From UBA964 sp037444685 (GTDB lineage Bacteria > Pseudomonadota > Gammaproteobacteria > Steroidobacterales > Steroidobacteraceae), in contig JBBILX010000008.1 of the NCBI GenBank assembly GCA_037444685.1, positions 102,487-166,486 of the forward strand: DNA of 64,000 bases. Reading direction: 5' to 3'. Made by a program: the position numbers and the translations under genes. The notes under the pieces are model-generated. The model saw nothing but the letters and a program-made list of their open reading frames with translations, did not search any database and was not told the DNA's origin. Every line of letters starts with the position of its first letter. Position 1 is the first letter of the stretch. This document shows positions 8,863 through 17,852 of the stretch, one piece after another.

Positions 8863-9812
8863 ACTCGGTGTTCCTCGACTATGGAACCCTCAGCAGCGGA
8901 GACCTCGATGCCGGGGCACTGCAGCGAGTCCTGCCCCGACTGCGGCTGCACGACACGACGCGGCAGGAGGACGTCGCCGAGCGCATCGCCGGCTGCGAGG
9001 TCGTGCTCGTCAACAAGTTGCGGATCGACCGCAAGCTGATCGAGGCGACGCCCGTGCTGCGGCTGATCGGCCTGTCTGCGACCGGCACCGACAATGTCGA
9101 CCTCGAGGCTGCGCGCGCGCGCGGTGTAGCGGTCTGCAATATCCGCGACTACTGCACACCGTCGGTCGTTCAGCACGTGCTCGGCGCGATCCTCGCGCTG
9201 ACGCACCGGTTCGCCGACTACGCGCGGCTCGCCGTCGAACGGTGGGGTCAGTCGCCGCAGTTCACGATGCTCGACTACCCGGTGCGAGAGCTGCGCGGTC
9301 GCGTGCTCGGCGTCGTCGGCTGGGGAGTGCTCGGCCGCGCCGTCGCGGCCGCCTGCGAGTCCGCGCTCGGCATGCGCGTGCTGGTCGCGAACCGGCCCGG
9401 CGGCGAACGCGTCGCCGGACGGCTCGACCTCGACGGGCTCCTGGCGCAGGCCGACGTGCTGACGCTGCATTGCCCGCTGACCCCGGCTACCCGCGGGCTG
9501 ATCGACGCCCGAGCGCTGGCGCGCATGAAGCCCGACGCGCTGCTCGTCAACACGGCGCGCGGCGCGCTCGTCGACGTTCGTGCGCTCGCCGACGCGCTGC
9601 GGGCCGGACGGCTCGGCGGTGCCGCGATAGACGTGCTGCCGCAGGAACCCCCGGTCGACGGTTCGCCACTGTTCGCGCCCGGCATCCCGAACCTTCTGCT
9701 GACGCCCCACACAGCCTGGGCCGCGCGCGAGTCGCGACAGCGCGCGCTCGATGAGCTCGCCGCGAACGTCGCGGATTGCCTTGCCGGCGGGCACCGGGCG
9801 CGCGTCGTCTGA
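8859..9812 (+). CDS. D-2-hydroxyacid dehydrogenase (glycerate dehydrogenase-like)
   Basis: 317 aa from a GTG that overlaps the pump stop. The substrate domain is N-terminal. The NAD(P)-binding Rossmann motif is in VLGVVGWGVLGRAVA. The family catalytic residues are visible: Arg in NTARGALVDVRAL, Glu in IDVLPQEPP and His in LLTPHTAWAA. The segment DYCTPSVVQHVLGAILAL resembles HprA/glycerate dehydrogenase. It should reversibly reduce a 2-keto acid such as hydroxypyruvate or glyoxylate with NAD(P)H. Why it sits at the end of an efflux operon is unclear. Confidence 0.9.
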   Translation: MNSVFLDYGTLSSGDLDAGALQRVLPRLRLHDTTRQEDVAERIAGCEVVLVNKLRIDRKLIEATPVLRLIGLSATGTDNVDLEAARARGVAVCNIRDYCTPSVVQHVLGAILALTHRFADYARLAVERWGQSPQFTMLDYPVRELRGRVLGVVGWGVLGRAVAAACESALGMRVLVANRPGGERVAGRLDLDGLLAQADVLTLHCPLTPATRGLIDARALARMKPDALLVNTARGALVDVRALADALRAGRLGGAAIDVLPQEPPVDGSPLFAPGIPNLLLTPHTAWAARESRQRALDELAANVADCLAGGHRARVV

Positions 9813-9840
9813 CCGCGATTCGGGTTCGTGGTAAAGCAAC

Positions 9841-9866
9841 GGGCCGGCGTGTCACCACGCCGGCCC
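9841..9866. terminator. Bidirectional hairpin terminator
   Basis: A perfect 11-bp stem, GGGCCGGCGTG pairing with CACGCCGGCCC, with a 4-nt loop TCAC. It lies between the convergent dehydrogenase and TonB-receptor genes. On the minus strand it is followed by a weak T-containing stretch (GTTGCTTT). Confidence 0.75.
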
Positions 9867-9885
9867 GCTGCACCCCCCTGCAAAC

Positions 9886-12114
9886 TCAGCGAGAGTAGGT
9901 CACCGTGAACATCCACTCCCGCGGCGGCAACACGAGATAGCCACGCAGCGCGCGGCTGCCCACGTAGATGTCGCGGTCATCGGCCAGATTCTTGGCGGCG
10001 AGACGCACGCGCCAGTTGTCGCCGACGTCGAGGCCGACGAATGCGTTGAATCGGTTGTAGGCCGTCACGACGAAGTCGTTGGTCGCAGCGGTCACGTAGT
10101 CGTCGGTACGGTACATGTCCGCGCCGAACACGAAGCGGCTGCCACCGGCGAGCGCAACGTCGACTCCGTAGTCGAACCCTAGGGAGATCGTGTAGTCGGG
10201 TAGCTGCGGTGGTGTCGCTTCGACCTGGTAGAGCGCCGGCGCCTGGTCGGCCGCGCTGCCGGGCTTGATGTTGCTGTACTCGCCGTCCAGCAACGCCAGA
10301 TTGGCGAACAACGTGAGGTTCTCGGTCGGTGCCCAGGTCGTCTCGAGCTCGAGGCCCTTGATTTCGGCGTCGGCCTGGTTGTCGACCGGGAACGCTGGTT
10401 GCCCGTTCACGACCACGGTCGAGTTCATCACGATGTCCGACACGTCGGCGAAAAACAGTGCGCCGTTCATGCGCAGCGTACGTCCAAGCAGGTCCATCTT
10501 GGCGCCGAGTTCGTAGGTGTAGTTGGACTCGGGTTCGTAGACCGTCTGCGCGATCGCGGCGTTGAAAATGTTGATGCCGTTGAAACCGCCCGACTTGAAA
10601 CCGCGGGCAACGGAACCGTAGAGCAGCAGGCTGTCGGCCCAGGCGGCATCGACCTTCCAGTCGAGGCCGACCTTCGGTGTGAACTCGGTGAACTTTGCCG
10701 AGCGGATCACCACCTCAGGCGGCAGCGGCGCGAAACGATAGACGAAGTCGAGCCTGAAGTCCTTCTCGTCGCGCACCCAGCGGCCGCCGACCGTCGCTTT
10801 GACCGCATCGGTCAGCTGGTAGTCGAACTGACCAAAGACTGCGATGGATTCCGTCTTCGCATCGATCGAGCTCGTCGACACCGCACCATTGACTCCGGGG
10901 ATTGCGGCGAAGCCCGAGAACCACCAGCCGAATTCCTGGTCGCCCGTCTCTTCCAGCCAGTAGAGACCCGCGATGTAGTTCATGCGGTCGCCGAATGCCT
11001 TGCCCGACAGCTGCAACTCCTGGCTCCACTGCTCTGCACGCGGCACCGAGGCGCCGATGATGAAGGAGCCGTCGCCGGCAAAGTCAGTACTGAAGTAATC
11101 GTCGGTCTTCACGTAGCCGGTGATAGAACGGAGCCGCACGGCACCGAGATCCCAGGACAGGTTCGCCGAGGCGATCAGCTGCTCGGTGTCGCCACGCGGC
11201 TGGTTCGAAATGATCGACGGCGAGAATGTCTGGTTCGGAGTCGCGACGCAGCACGTGCCATTCGCCAGAACGACCTCATCGGACGTGTACTGTCGCAGAC
11301 CCATGGGGTCGGCGGGCGTCGAACCGCGCAGCAACTGATTCGCGTCGTTCTCGCTGTCGGTGTAGGACAGCGTGAACACCGCATCGAACGTCTCGCTGCC
11401 TATGTAACGCAGCTTCAGGCGACCCGACAGGTTCTCTTCCTCGCCGCGCTTGGCGCCGGTCACGAGGCTCCGATACTGACCATCCTTGTGCGTCACCTGC
11501 CCGGACACCGAGGCCGCCCAGGAGTCGCTGAGCGGTCCACCGAGGCTCACGCTGCCCACGTACTGCCCGTAATTGCCGCCGCCAGCGGTCGCGCGCAGCC
11601 ACGACTGCTCGCCCGGATCGCGAGTCACGAACTTGATCGCGCCTGCCAGAGTGTTTCGACCGTAGAGTGTGCCCTGCGGGCCGCGCAACACCTCGACGCG
11701 CTCGATGTCGGACAAGGTGACGTTGTTGCCGTTCAGTCGCCCGATGTAGACGTCGTCGACGTAGATGCCGAAGGGCGACTCGGCGACCACGAGCGAGGCA
11801 TCCTGCTGCAGCGAGCCGCGCAAGGAAGGCGAGAGGTTCGTCGGCGAGGTGATGTTGTTGCTCATGCGCAGGCTCGGCACGTAGCGCTCGAGATTGCGCG
11901 CCTCGGTGACCTGCAGCTTCTCGAGGCTCTCAGTGCCGATCGCGCTGACTGCGATCGGTACTTCCTGCAGCGAGCCCTCACGGCGCTCGGCCGTGACGAT
12001 GACCTCCTCGAGGGTGCCGCCCTCGCGGCTCGATTGTTCCCCCGATTGGGCCAGTGCCGCGCAAGGCATGGCGGCAGCGGCGACGACAAAACACAACAAG
12101 CGCTCTTTGGACAT
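9886..12114 (-). CDS. TonB-dependent receptor
   Basis: About 742 aa from the ATG at 12114. That start gives a clean signal peptide MSKERLLCFVVAAAAMPCAA; longer in-frame extensions lack one. After cleavage comes a TonB-box-like start (LEEVIVTAERREGS), then the plug domain with IERVEVLRGPQGTLYGRNTL, then the 22-strand barrel ending in REWMFTVTYSR. This type is common in oligotrophic proteobacteria and takes up siderophores, vitamins or complex organics; the substrate is unassigned. It is monocistronic in appearance and convergent with the RND operon across a strong terminator. YciI lies upstream on the same strand, about 150 bp away. Confidence 0.92.
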   Translation of the reverse strand: MSKERLLCFVVAAAAMPCAALAQSGEQSSREGGTLEEVIVTAERREGSLQEVPIAVSAIGTESLEKLQVTEARNLERYVPSLRMSNNITSPTNLSPSLRGSLQQDASLVVAESPFGIYVDDVYIGRLNGNNVTLSDIERVEVLRGPQGTLYGRNTLAGAIKFVTRDPGEQSWLRATAGGGNYGQYVGSVSLGGPLSDSWAASVSGQVTHKDGQYRSLVTGAKRGEEENLSGRLKLRYIGSETFDAVFTLSYTDSENDANQLLRGSTPADPMGLRQYTSDEVVLANGTCCVATPNQTFSPSIISNQPRGDTEQLIASANLSWDLGAVRLRSITGYVKTDDYFSTDFAGDGSFIIGASVPRAEQWSQELQLSGKAFGDRMNYIAGLYWLEETGDQEFGWWFSGFAAIPGVNGAVSTSSIDAKTESIAVFGQFDYQLTDAVKATVGGRWVRDEKDFRLDFVYRFAPLPPEVVIRSAKFTEFTPKVGLDWKVDAAWADSLLLYGSVARGFKSGGFNGINIFNAAIAQTVYEPESNYTYELGAKMDLLGRTLRMNGALFFADVSDIVMNSTVVVNGQPAFPVDNQADAEIKGLELETTWAPTENLTLFANLALLDGEYSNIKPGSAADQAPALYQVEATPPQLPDYTISLGFDYGVDVALAGGSRFVFGADMYRTDDYVTAATNDFVVTAYNRFNAFVGLDVGDNWRVRLAAKNLADDRDIYVGSRALRGYLVLPPREWMFTVTYSR

Positions 12115-12265
12115 GGCAGTGCAACCCCCAGCCGGACATCCGGCCGGCCGAATGTATGGAAAACTACGGACTTGCGAAAGCCCCGATGCCTTGGCGCCCA
12201 CACGGTGAGCGCTTGCCGGTCGTGGCTGCAGCGCAACAAAGAGGATCAGCGCGCCAATTCAGTGC

Positions 12266-12604
12266 CTACCAGACCTTGCCGCCCACATAGCGGCCGGCCG
12301 CCGGCAGGTGCGGGAAGTACTCGACCGACGCGAAAGCACCGGCCTTGAAGTAGGGGTCGCTCTCGATGATCTCGCGGGCTCGCGCCAGGCTCTTGGTGCG
12401 CAGGCAATAGAGGCTGCCGATCATGTTGACGCCTTCGTCGTCGTAGAGCGGCCCCGCGACATTGAGTTCACCCATGACGGTCTCGATATAGGCGAGATGA
12501 TCCTGCGTGTGGGTGGCGCGCACGATTGCACCTTTCGGGCCATCCTTGCAGACGACGACGATGGCGGTCTCGCCGAATCGGTCATGAACGTTCTTCGAGC
12601 TCAT
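12266..12604 (-). CDS. YciI family protein
   Basis: 112 aa with the YciI-like ferredoxin-fold pattern. A His-containing loop (RATHTQDHLAYIETVMGE) is followed by LNVAGPLYDDEG and FASVEYFPHL. Family members are small dimeric proteins, some with dehydrochlorinase or muconolactone-isomerase-like activity. The exact reaction here is unknown. It is divergent from oxyR, with 53 bp between starts, so the two share a control region. Confidence 0.85.
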   Translation of the reverse strand: MSSKNVHDRFGETAIVVVCKDGPKGAIVRATHTQDHLAYIETVMGELNVAGPLYDDEGVNMIGSLYCLRTKSLARAREIIESDPYFKAGAFASVEYFPHLPAAGRYVGGKVW

Positions 12605-12657
12605 GCAGTGAGGATAGCAGGCCGCGGGATGCGATACTGCCAGGCGAGGGGATCGGG

Positions 12658-13554
12658 ATGGCGGACATCAAGCTCAAGGACCTCAAGTATCTCGTCGCCG
12701 TGGCGGACACGCGGCACTTCGGCCGCGCCGCGGAACGCTGTTACGTGAGCCAGCCGACGCTCTCGGCGCAAGTCAAGAAGCTCGAGGACTACCTCGGCGT
12801 GCAGCTCATCGAGCGGCATCCGAAGCGTGTGCTGCTGACCCCGGCCGGCCAGCAGATCGTCGAGCGTGCCCGACGCGTGCTCGAGGCCAGCGACGACATC
12901 GTCGAGATCGCCGCCACACATCGCGACCCGCTCGCCGGGCGGCTGCGCGTCGCCTTCCTGCCGACGATCGGCCCCTATCTGCTGCCGCTCGTGATGCCGC
13001 GGCTGCGCAAGACGCTCCCGCGACTCGACCTGATGCTCTATGAATTCCAGACCCGGCCGATGCTCGAGAAGCTCGGCGCCGGCGAACTCGATCTCGGCGT
13101 GCTCGCGCTGCCGGTCGACCTCGACGGGCTCGCGTCTCGCCGGCTCTACGACGAGCCGTTCGTACTCGCGGTACCGCAGGGCCATGCGCTCGCCAGACTG
13201 GCGCAGGTGCGTCTCGCCGACCTTGGCGGGGAAACGATCCTGCTGCTCGAAGACGGACACTGCCTACGCGACCAGGCGCTCGAGGTCTGCGGTCGCCTCG
13301 GCGTGCACGAGCGCTCCGATTTCCGCGCGACGAGCATCGAGACGCTGCGCCACATGGTCGCGAGCGGCTCGGGCATCACACTCCTGCCCGAGCTCGCGAC
13401 TCGCGGCGGCTATGCGAACACCAAAGGGCTCGTTCTGAAGAACTTTGCTCGACCTGCGCCCGCGCGCACGATCGGGGCGGTGTGGCGCAGGAGCAGCGCG
13501 CGGACCGCTGCCATCGAGGCCGTCGTCGAGGAGATCGGGGCGCTGTCGATTTGA
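12658..13554 (+). CDS. oxyR: Hydrogen-peroxide sensor OxyR, LysR family
   Basis: 298 aa. A LysR winged HTH occupies residues 1-65, including RHFGRAAERCYVSQPTLSAQ. The sensing domain carries EDGHCLRDQALEVC, with Cys202 and Cys211 nine positions apart exactly as Cys199 and Cys208 of E. coli OxyR, which form the peroxide-induced disulphide. This supports the OxyR call over a generic LysR. The start ATG 12658 gives the expected N-terminus (DIKLKDLKYLVAVAD). A likely target, dps, lies at 27774 with an OxyR-like site upstream. A hairpin terminator follows the gene. Confidence 0.93.
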   Translation: MADIKLKDLKYLVAVADTRHFGRAAERCYVSQPTLSAQVKKLEDYLGVQLIERHPKRVLLTPAGQQIVERARRVLEASDDIVEIAATHRDPLAGRLRVAFLPTIGPYLLPLVMPRLRKTLPRLDLMLYEFQTRPMLEKLGAGELDLGVLALPVDLDGLASRRLYDEPFVLAVPQGHALARLAQVRLADLGGETILLLEDGHCLRDQALEVCGRLGVHERSDFRATSIETLRHMVASGSGITLLPELATRGGYANTKGLVLKNFARPAPARTIGAVWRRSSARTAAIEAVVEEIGALSI

Positions 13555-13560
13555 GCGGTC

Positions 13561-13584
13561 GGGCGCCGCCGCTCGGCGGCGCCC
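13561..13584. terminator. Bidirectional hairpin terminator between oxyR and the HiPIP gene
   Basis: A perfect 10-bp stem, GGGCGCCGCC with GGCGGCGCCC, and loop GCTC. It sits in the 43-bp gap between the convergent oxyR and HiPIP genes. There is no long T tract in either direction. Confidence 0.65.
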
Positions 13585-13597
13585 GCTCTGGTCAGAC

Positions 13598-14008
13598 TCA
13601 GGCCGTGCCGGGCTTCTTGACCCAGACCTTGCACCAGCCCTTCTCGGCCACCAGCTTCTTCGGGAACAGGTTGCAGGGTCGATAGGGCTCGCCCGCCTTA
13701 CCCTGGATCTGCAGGCAGTTGTTGCAGAACTGGTTCGGCTTGTGCATCGGGTACTTCTTGGGATCGACCTTGGTCGCATCCTCGTGGTATGCGAGCGCGA
13801 CCGCAGCCGGATCCTTCGGATCGAGCTTGACGAAGCCGGCGGGGGCGGCAGCAGCCGGGGCAGCGGGCTTGGCAGCGGCCGGTGCGGCGGGTTTGGCGGG
13901 GGTGGCCTGCGCCTGTGCGGTGCTGATCAGCCGCTGCGCGGCGGCCGTGCCGCCCGCGGCGAGCGCCAGCGACTTCAGCAGGTTGCGGCGGGACAATGAC
14001 TCGGACAT
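13598..14008 (-). CDS. High-potential iron-sulfur protein (HiPIP), Tat-exported
   Basis: 136 aa from the ATG at 14008. The N-terminus SLSRRNLLKSLALAAGGTAA is a twin-arginine signal, as HiPIPs need for export with a folded cluster. An Ala/Pro-rich linker follows. The C-terminal domain has four Cys in HiPIP order: CNNC, then Cys 14 and a further 14 positions on. It binds one 4Fe-4S cluster and shuttles electrons in the periplasm, typically from the bc1 complex to oxidases or photosynthetic centres. Longer upstream extensions of the frame lack the Tat signal at the N-terminus and are not used. Confidence 0.93.
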   Translation of the reverse strand: MSESLSRRNLLKSLALAAGGTAAAQRLISTAQAQATPAKPAAPAAAKPAAPAAAAPAGFVKLDPKDPAAVALAYHEDATKVDPKKYPMHKPNQFCNNCLQIQGKAGEPYRPCNLFPKKLVAEKGWCKVWVKKPGTA

Positions 14009-14154
14009 CGATTCTCTCCAGCGTTGATGCGGTTGGGCTGCACAGTCGGCCCTCTCTGACCTCGCCCCCATTGTCTCACGCCCCATGATGAAGGCCGGCT
14101 GAACGGGCGCGATTGTGCGCGCCGTGCACGACAGCGGCAAGAGCACCGGTCACA

Positions 14155-15480
14155 ATGAAAATGATGCTCAAACGCGACGACGTCGATCCCGGCAGCGGCG
14201 TGACGCCATACGACCGCATGGCCTTCGGCGCGGCCGACGTCAGCCGCTGGCTCGCGCGCGGCGAGCGTGCCGGCGAGTTGCGACTGCTGTTCGGCGATGC
14301 GGCCCACGCCGAACTGTCGGCGCTTGCTGGCGCCGCGGCTGCGGTGCGACGCGCCCGCGGCGCGCCCGCGGTCTGGATCGTGCCGGGCATCATGGGTTCG
14401 CAACTGTCCGTGCGGCGAGGACACGGTCTGCCGCCCGATGTGCTGTGGCTCGATGCGCTCGACATCATCGTCGGGCGAATGGTCCGACTGCGGGTCGGCG
14501 CCGAGCCACGGTTGCGCCCGAGCGGCGTACTGTTGCCGAGCTATCTGCGACTCGGGCTGCGGCTGCGCGCCGCAGGCTTCGCGCCGCGCTACTTCGCCTA
14601 CGACTGGCGGCTCGACGTTGCACGCAACGGCAGGAGGCTCGCCGCGGCAATGCGCCGTGCCGGCCAGCCCTGCAGCATCGTGGCCCACAGCCTCGGCGGC
14701 CTCGTCGCACGCGCCGCCCTGACGGCCGCGCGCCTGCCACCGATCGAGCGCGTCATTCTGCTCGGCGTGCCGCACCACGGATCGTATGCCGCCGTGCAGG
14801 CGCTGCGAGGCTCGTACACGGTCGTGCGCAAGCTCGCGATGCTCGATGCACACCACGACGCGCAGACGCTGTCGCGCCGTGTCTTCACGAGTTTCGCGAG
14901 CCTGCACGAGCTGCTGCCCGCGGGCCCGCTCGCGCGCGACGGCGACTTCTTCGATGGCTGCAACTGGCCGGACGACGGTCCGCGGCCCGACGTGGCGCTG
15001 CTGACTCGCGCACGCGATCTCGAGCGCCGGCTGGCGCCGCTCGACGCGCGCTGTGTGGGCATCGCCGGCATCGGTCAACCCACGATCCGTGCGGCCGCCC
15101 TGAGCGACGACCGGCGCGAGTTTCGCTACGCCCTCGACGAGGCAGGAGACGGGACCGTACCGCTCGAGTCGGCGCGCGGCGCGACCGGCGACGGCTATCT
15201 GACCACCGTCGCGCACAGTGACATGGCGCGCGATGCGTCAGTCGCGGAGGCCGTCGTCGATCTGCTGCGTCAAGGCCGTACCGATCGACTGATGACTTGG
15301 CGCGGCGCGGGCGCGACCGCGCGGCGCCTTGCGCCGATCGACGAAGTCACGGACACCGCCCTGCTGCAGGAGGCGCAGCGCAAGGTCGATTGGCATGCCA
15401 TGGACGCGGACCAGCGGCGCAGCTTCCTCGAGCGGCTCAACGACATCAGCGACCTCGGGGCGGTGCCTCACATACCATAA
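14155..15480 (+). CDS. Alpha/beta hydrolase, lecithin:cholesterol acyltransferase-like
   Basis: 441 aa from ATG 14155 (an upstream ATG at 14113 adds 14 unlikely residues). WIVPGIMGSQLSV near residue 80 is the oxyanion segment typical of LCAT/phospholipase-like hydrolases. The nucleophile elbow is AHSLGG with Ser179. A later EAGDGTVPLESA segment is typical of the LCAT acidic region, and VAHSDM probably supplies the His. There is no signal peptide, so it should act in the cytosol on lipid or ester substrates. It is divergent from HiPIP and followed by an outer-membrane-like protein 56 bp downstream. Confidence 0.8.
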   Translation: MKMMLKRDDVDPGSGVTPYDRMAFGAADVSRWLARGERAGELRLLFGDAAHAELSALAGAAAAVRRARGAPAVWIVPGIMGSQLSVRRGHGLPPDVLWLDALDIIVGRMVRLRVGAEPRLRPSGVLLPSYLRLGLRLRAAGFAPRYFAYDWRLDVARNGRRLAAAMRRAGQPCSIVAHSLGGLVARAALTAARLPPIERVILLGVPHHGSYAAVQALRGSYTVVRKLAMLDAHHDAQTLSRRVFTSFASLHELLPAGPLARDGDFFDGCNWPDDGPRPDVALLTRARDLERRLAPLDARCVGIAGIGQPTIRAAALSDDRREFRYALDEAGDGTVPLESARGATGDGYLTTVAHSDMARDASVAEAVVDLLRQGRTDRLMTWRGAGATARRLAPIDEVTDTALLQEAQRKVDWHAMDADQRRSFLERLNDISDLGAVPHIP

Positions 15481-15536
15481 GCTGGTGCGCCAAACTCTTC
15501 GTCAACGTCTTCCCGGCCACCACGTTTACAGGACCC

Positions 15537-16406
15537 ATGCCACAGCCCCGCACCCGCACCACGCTGGTCCTCTGCATGCTGCCCTGGGCCACTCCGGCCA
15601 CCGCCGGTTCGTTCAGCGCCACGCTGTCCGGCTTCGCCGACGACGCCGACGGCACGAGCCTCGACCTCGACCTCTACTGGGCGCCGGCCGAGTGGCTCGC
15701 GCTCAGCGCCGGCGTCGGCAGTGCCAACTCGTCCGCCGAGCTCGCCGACCTCAGAGGCGACTCGCTGCGCGCCGGCATCGACGCGCGTTCTGAGTCGCTC
15801 GGCGGGCGCCTCGGCTGGCGGAACTGGCGGGATGGCGGCGACTTCGAATCGGAATCGATCTCGGCCGAGCTCTACTGGCGCAGTGGCGGCTGGCAGATCG
15901 GGCTGGTTGGCGAGCAGCGCGATTTCCGCGTCGATTACGTCGTGACCGTGGCAGCGCGTCCGGTCACGCGCTCGGCCGATTTCGAGGGTCAGGGCTTCGG
16001 TGCGCGGGCGTCCTGGTACGGGGAGCGCTGGGGTGGCTATCTGCGCGCCGTCGGATACGACTACGACGCGTCGCTCGAGCGGGCAGTCGCCGCATCGCGG
16101 CTGCCGAACCTCGCGCGCTTCCCGCGCATCGAGGCGCTGGTCGGCTCGCTGCTGACGCGCACGGCGGGCGCGATCGACCATGACCTCGCGGCCGCCGTCG
16201 AGCGTTCGTTCGAGCGCTCCGGGTTACGCCTCGAGGTTTCGGCCACGCGCGACACCATCAGCGGCGCGGACAGCTTGAGCGCAAACCTCGGCTACCGCTA
16301 TGCGCTGAGCCCTCGGTTCGCGATCGAGGCGACGGTCGGCGCGGTCGACGGCGACGATCTGGACTCGGTCGGCTTCGCCGGACTCGCGCTGACGTTCCGC
16401 AACTGA
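15537..16406 (+). CDS. Putative outer-membrane beta-barrel protein
   Basis: 289 aa. A short signal peptide (TTLVLCMLPWATPATAGS) precedes a chain of amphipathic beta strands, for example LDLDLYWAPAEWLALSAGVG and GGWQIGLVGEQRDFRV. It ends FAGLALTFRN. The last residue is Asn rather than the usual aromatic, but a Phe lies two before the end. No specific family is recognised. The ATG at 15537 has a CAGGA ribosome site upstream. It lies between a hydrolase and a photolyase on the same strand, with no obvious functional link. Confidence 0.65.
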   Translation: MPQPRTRTTLVLCMLPWATPATAGSFSATLSGFADDADGTSLDLDLYWAPAEWLALSAGVGSANSSAELADLRGDSLRAGIDARSESLGGRLGWRNWRDGGDFESESISAELYWRSGGWQIGLVGEQRDFRVDYVVTVAARPVTRSADFEGQGFGARASWYGERWGGYLRAVGYDYDASLERAVAASRLPNLARFPRIEALVGSLLTRTAGAIDHDLAAAVERSFERSGLRLEVSATRDTISGADSLSANLGYRYALSPRFAIEATVGAVDGDDLDSVGFAGLALTFRN

Positions 16407-16457
16407 GCGCCGGCCGCGAAGTAGAATCCGCGCGCCGTCCGATCAAGGAGACGCGCG

Positions 16458-17852
16458 ATGCCCGCGCCGACGCTGCTCTGGTTCCGCCAGGATCTGCGCC
16501 TGGCCGACAATCCCGCGCTCGAAGCGGCCGCTGCCGGCGGCGGTGCCGTCATCCCCGTGTTCCTGCACGCCCCGCACGAGGAACAGCCGTGGGCGCCGGG
16601 CGCAGCGGCGCGCTGGTGGCAGCACGAGTCGCTGGCTGCGCTCGCCCGCGACCTGGAACGTCGCGGCTCGCGGCTGATCCTTCGCGCGGTCGCTCCCGGA
16701 CAGTCCTCGCTTGCGACGCTGCTCGCGCTCGCCGCGGAATCGGGTGCCGCGGCGGTCCACTGGAATCGGCGCTACGAGCCTGCCGTGCTCGAGCGCGATC
16801 GCCACGTCAAACGCGGCCTGCGCGAACGCGGGCTCGTGGCCGAGAGCCACAACGCCGCGCTGCTGGCCGAACCCTGGGAGGTGCGCAATCAGAGCGGACG
16901 GCCGTTCCAGGTCTTCACGCCGTTCTGGCGCCACGTGTTGCGCGAGCTCGCGCCCCCGCGGCCGCTGCCTGCACCCGCGCAACTGGCGGCCCCGCCGCGC
17001 TGGCCGGACTCGCTGCCCCTCGAGTCGCTCGGCTTGCTCCCGCGGGTCCGCTGGTATGACGGGATGGCGCAGGAGTGGCAGCCCGGTGAGGCCGGCGCGG
17101 CCCGTCAGCTCGAGCGCTTCCTCGCCGAGGCCTGGTCGAGCTATCGCGACGGCCGCGACCTTCCGGCGCTGCGCGGAACCTCGCGGCTCTCGCCTCATCT
17201 GCACCACGGCGAGATCTCGCCGCGCCAGATCTGGCACGCGCTCGCAGGCGCCGCCGAGGCGCGCGGTGAATCCGCCGCGAGCTGGCGCCAATCGCAATTC
17301 GTCGCCGAACTCGGCTGGCGCGAGTTCGCGCATCACCTGCTGTTCCACTTCCCGCACACGACCGACGCGCCGCTGCGGGCCGAGTTCGCGCGTTTCCCGT
17401 GGCGCGAGGACGCCGGGTTGCTGGAAGCCTGGCAGCGCGGCCGCACCGGCGTTCCGCTCGTCGATGCCGGCATGCGCGAGCTGTGGCAGACGGGCTGGAT
17501 GCACAACCGCGTGCGCATGGTCGTCGCGTCGTTCCTCGTCAAGAACCTGCTGCAGCCCTGGCAGGCGGGAGCGCGCTGGTTCTGGGACACGCTCGTCGAT
17601 GCCGATCTCGCCTCCAACACGCTCGGCTGGCAGTGGTCCGCGGGCTGCGGCGCGGACGCAGCGCCGTACTTCCGTATCTTCAACCCGATGAGCCAGGCGG
17701 AGCGATTCGATCCGGATGGTGCGTACGTCGCGCGCTGGGTGCCGGAACGCGGCAGCAGCCGCTATCCGCCACCGATCGTCGATCTGAAGGCTTCGCGCGC
17801 CGCGGCGCTCGCGGCCTATCAGACGCTGCGCGCCGGACCGCTCAACCCGTGA
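16458..17852 (+). CDS. phrB: Deoxyribodipyrimidine photolyase
   Basis: 464 aa, normal class I length. The N-terminal antenna-binding Rossmann domain starts LLWFRQDLRLADNPAL. The C-terminal FAD-binding helical domain has SRLSPHLHHGEISPRQIWHA, FVAELGWREFAHHLLFHFP, WMHNRVRMVVASFLVKNLL and NTLGWQWSAGCGADAAPYF. The Trp-rich electron-transfer positions are retained. It repairs cyclobutane pyrimidine dimers using blue light. AAGGAGA lies 7-13 bp before the ATG, a strong ribosome site. The 3' end overlaps the convergent aldo/keto reductase by 11 bp. Confidence 0.94.
   Translation: MPAPTLLWFRQDLRLADNPALEAAAAGGGAVIPVFLHAPHEEQPWAPGAAARWWQHESLAALARDLERRGSRLILRAVAPGQSSLATLLALAAESGAAAVHWNRRYEPAVLERDRHVKRGLRERGLVAESHNAALLAEPWEVRNQSGRPFQVFTPFWRHVLRELAPPRPLPAPAQLAAPPRWPDSLPLESLGLLPRVRWYDGMAQEWQPGEAGAARQLERFLAEAWSSYRDGRDLPALRGTSRLSPHLHHGEISPRQIWHALAGAAEARGESAASWRQSQFVAELGWREFAHHLLFHFPHTTDAPLRAEFARFPWREDAGLLEAWQRGRTGVPLVDAGMRELWQTGWMHNRVRMVVASFLVKNLLQPWQAGARWFWDTLVDADLASNTLGWQWSAGCGADAAPYFRIFNPMSQAERFDPDGAYVARWVPERGSSRYPPPIVDLKASRAAALAAYQTLRAGPLNP

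Noticed and set aside
10399..12348. 649-codon plus-strand frame opposite the TonB receptor
   Set aside because: Antisense shadow; the receptor on the minus strand has a signal peptide, plug and barrel.
13849..13920. Repetitive Ala/Pro-coding tract in the HiPIP gene considered as a DNA repeat
   Set aside because: It is explained as an Ala/Pro/Lys linker between the Tat signal and the iron-sulfur domain; units are irregular.
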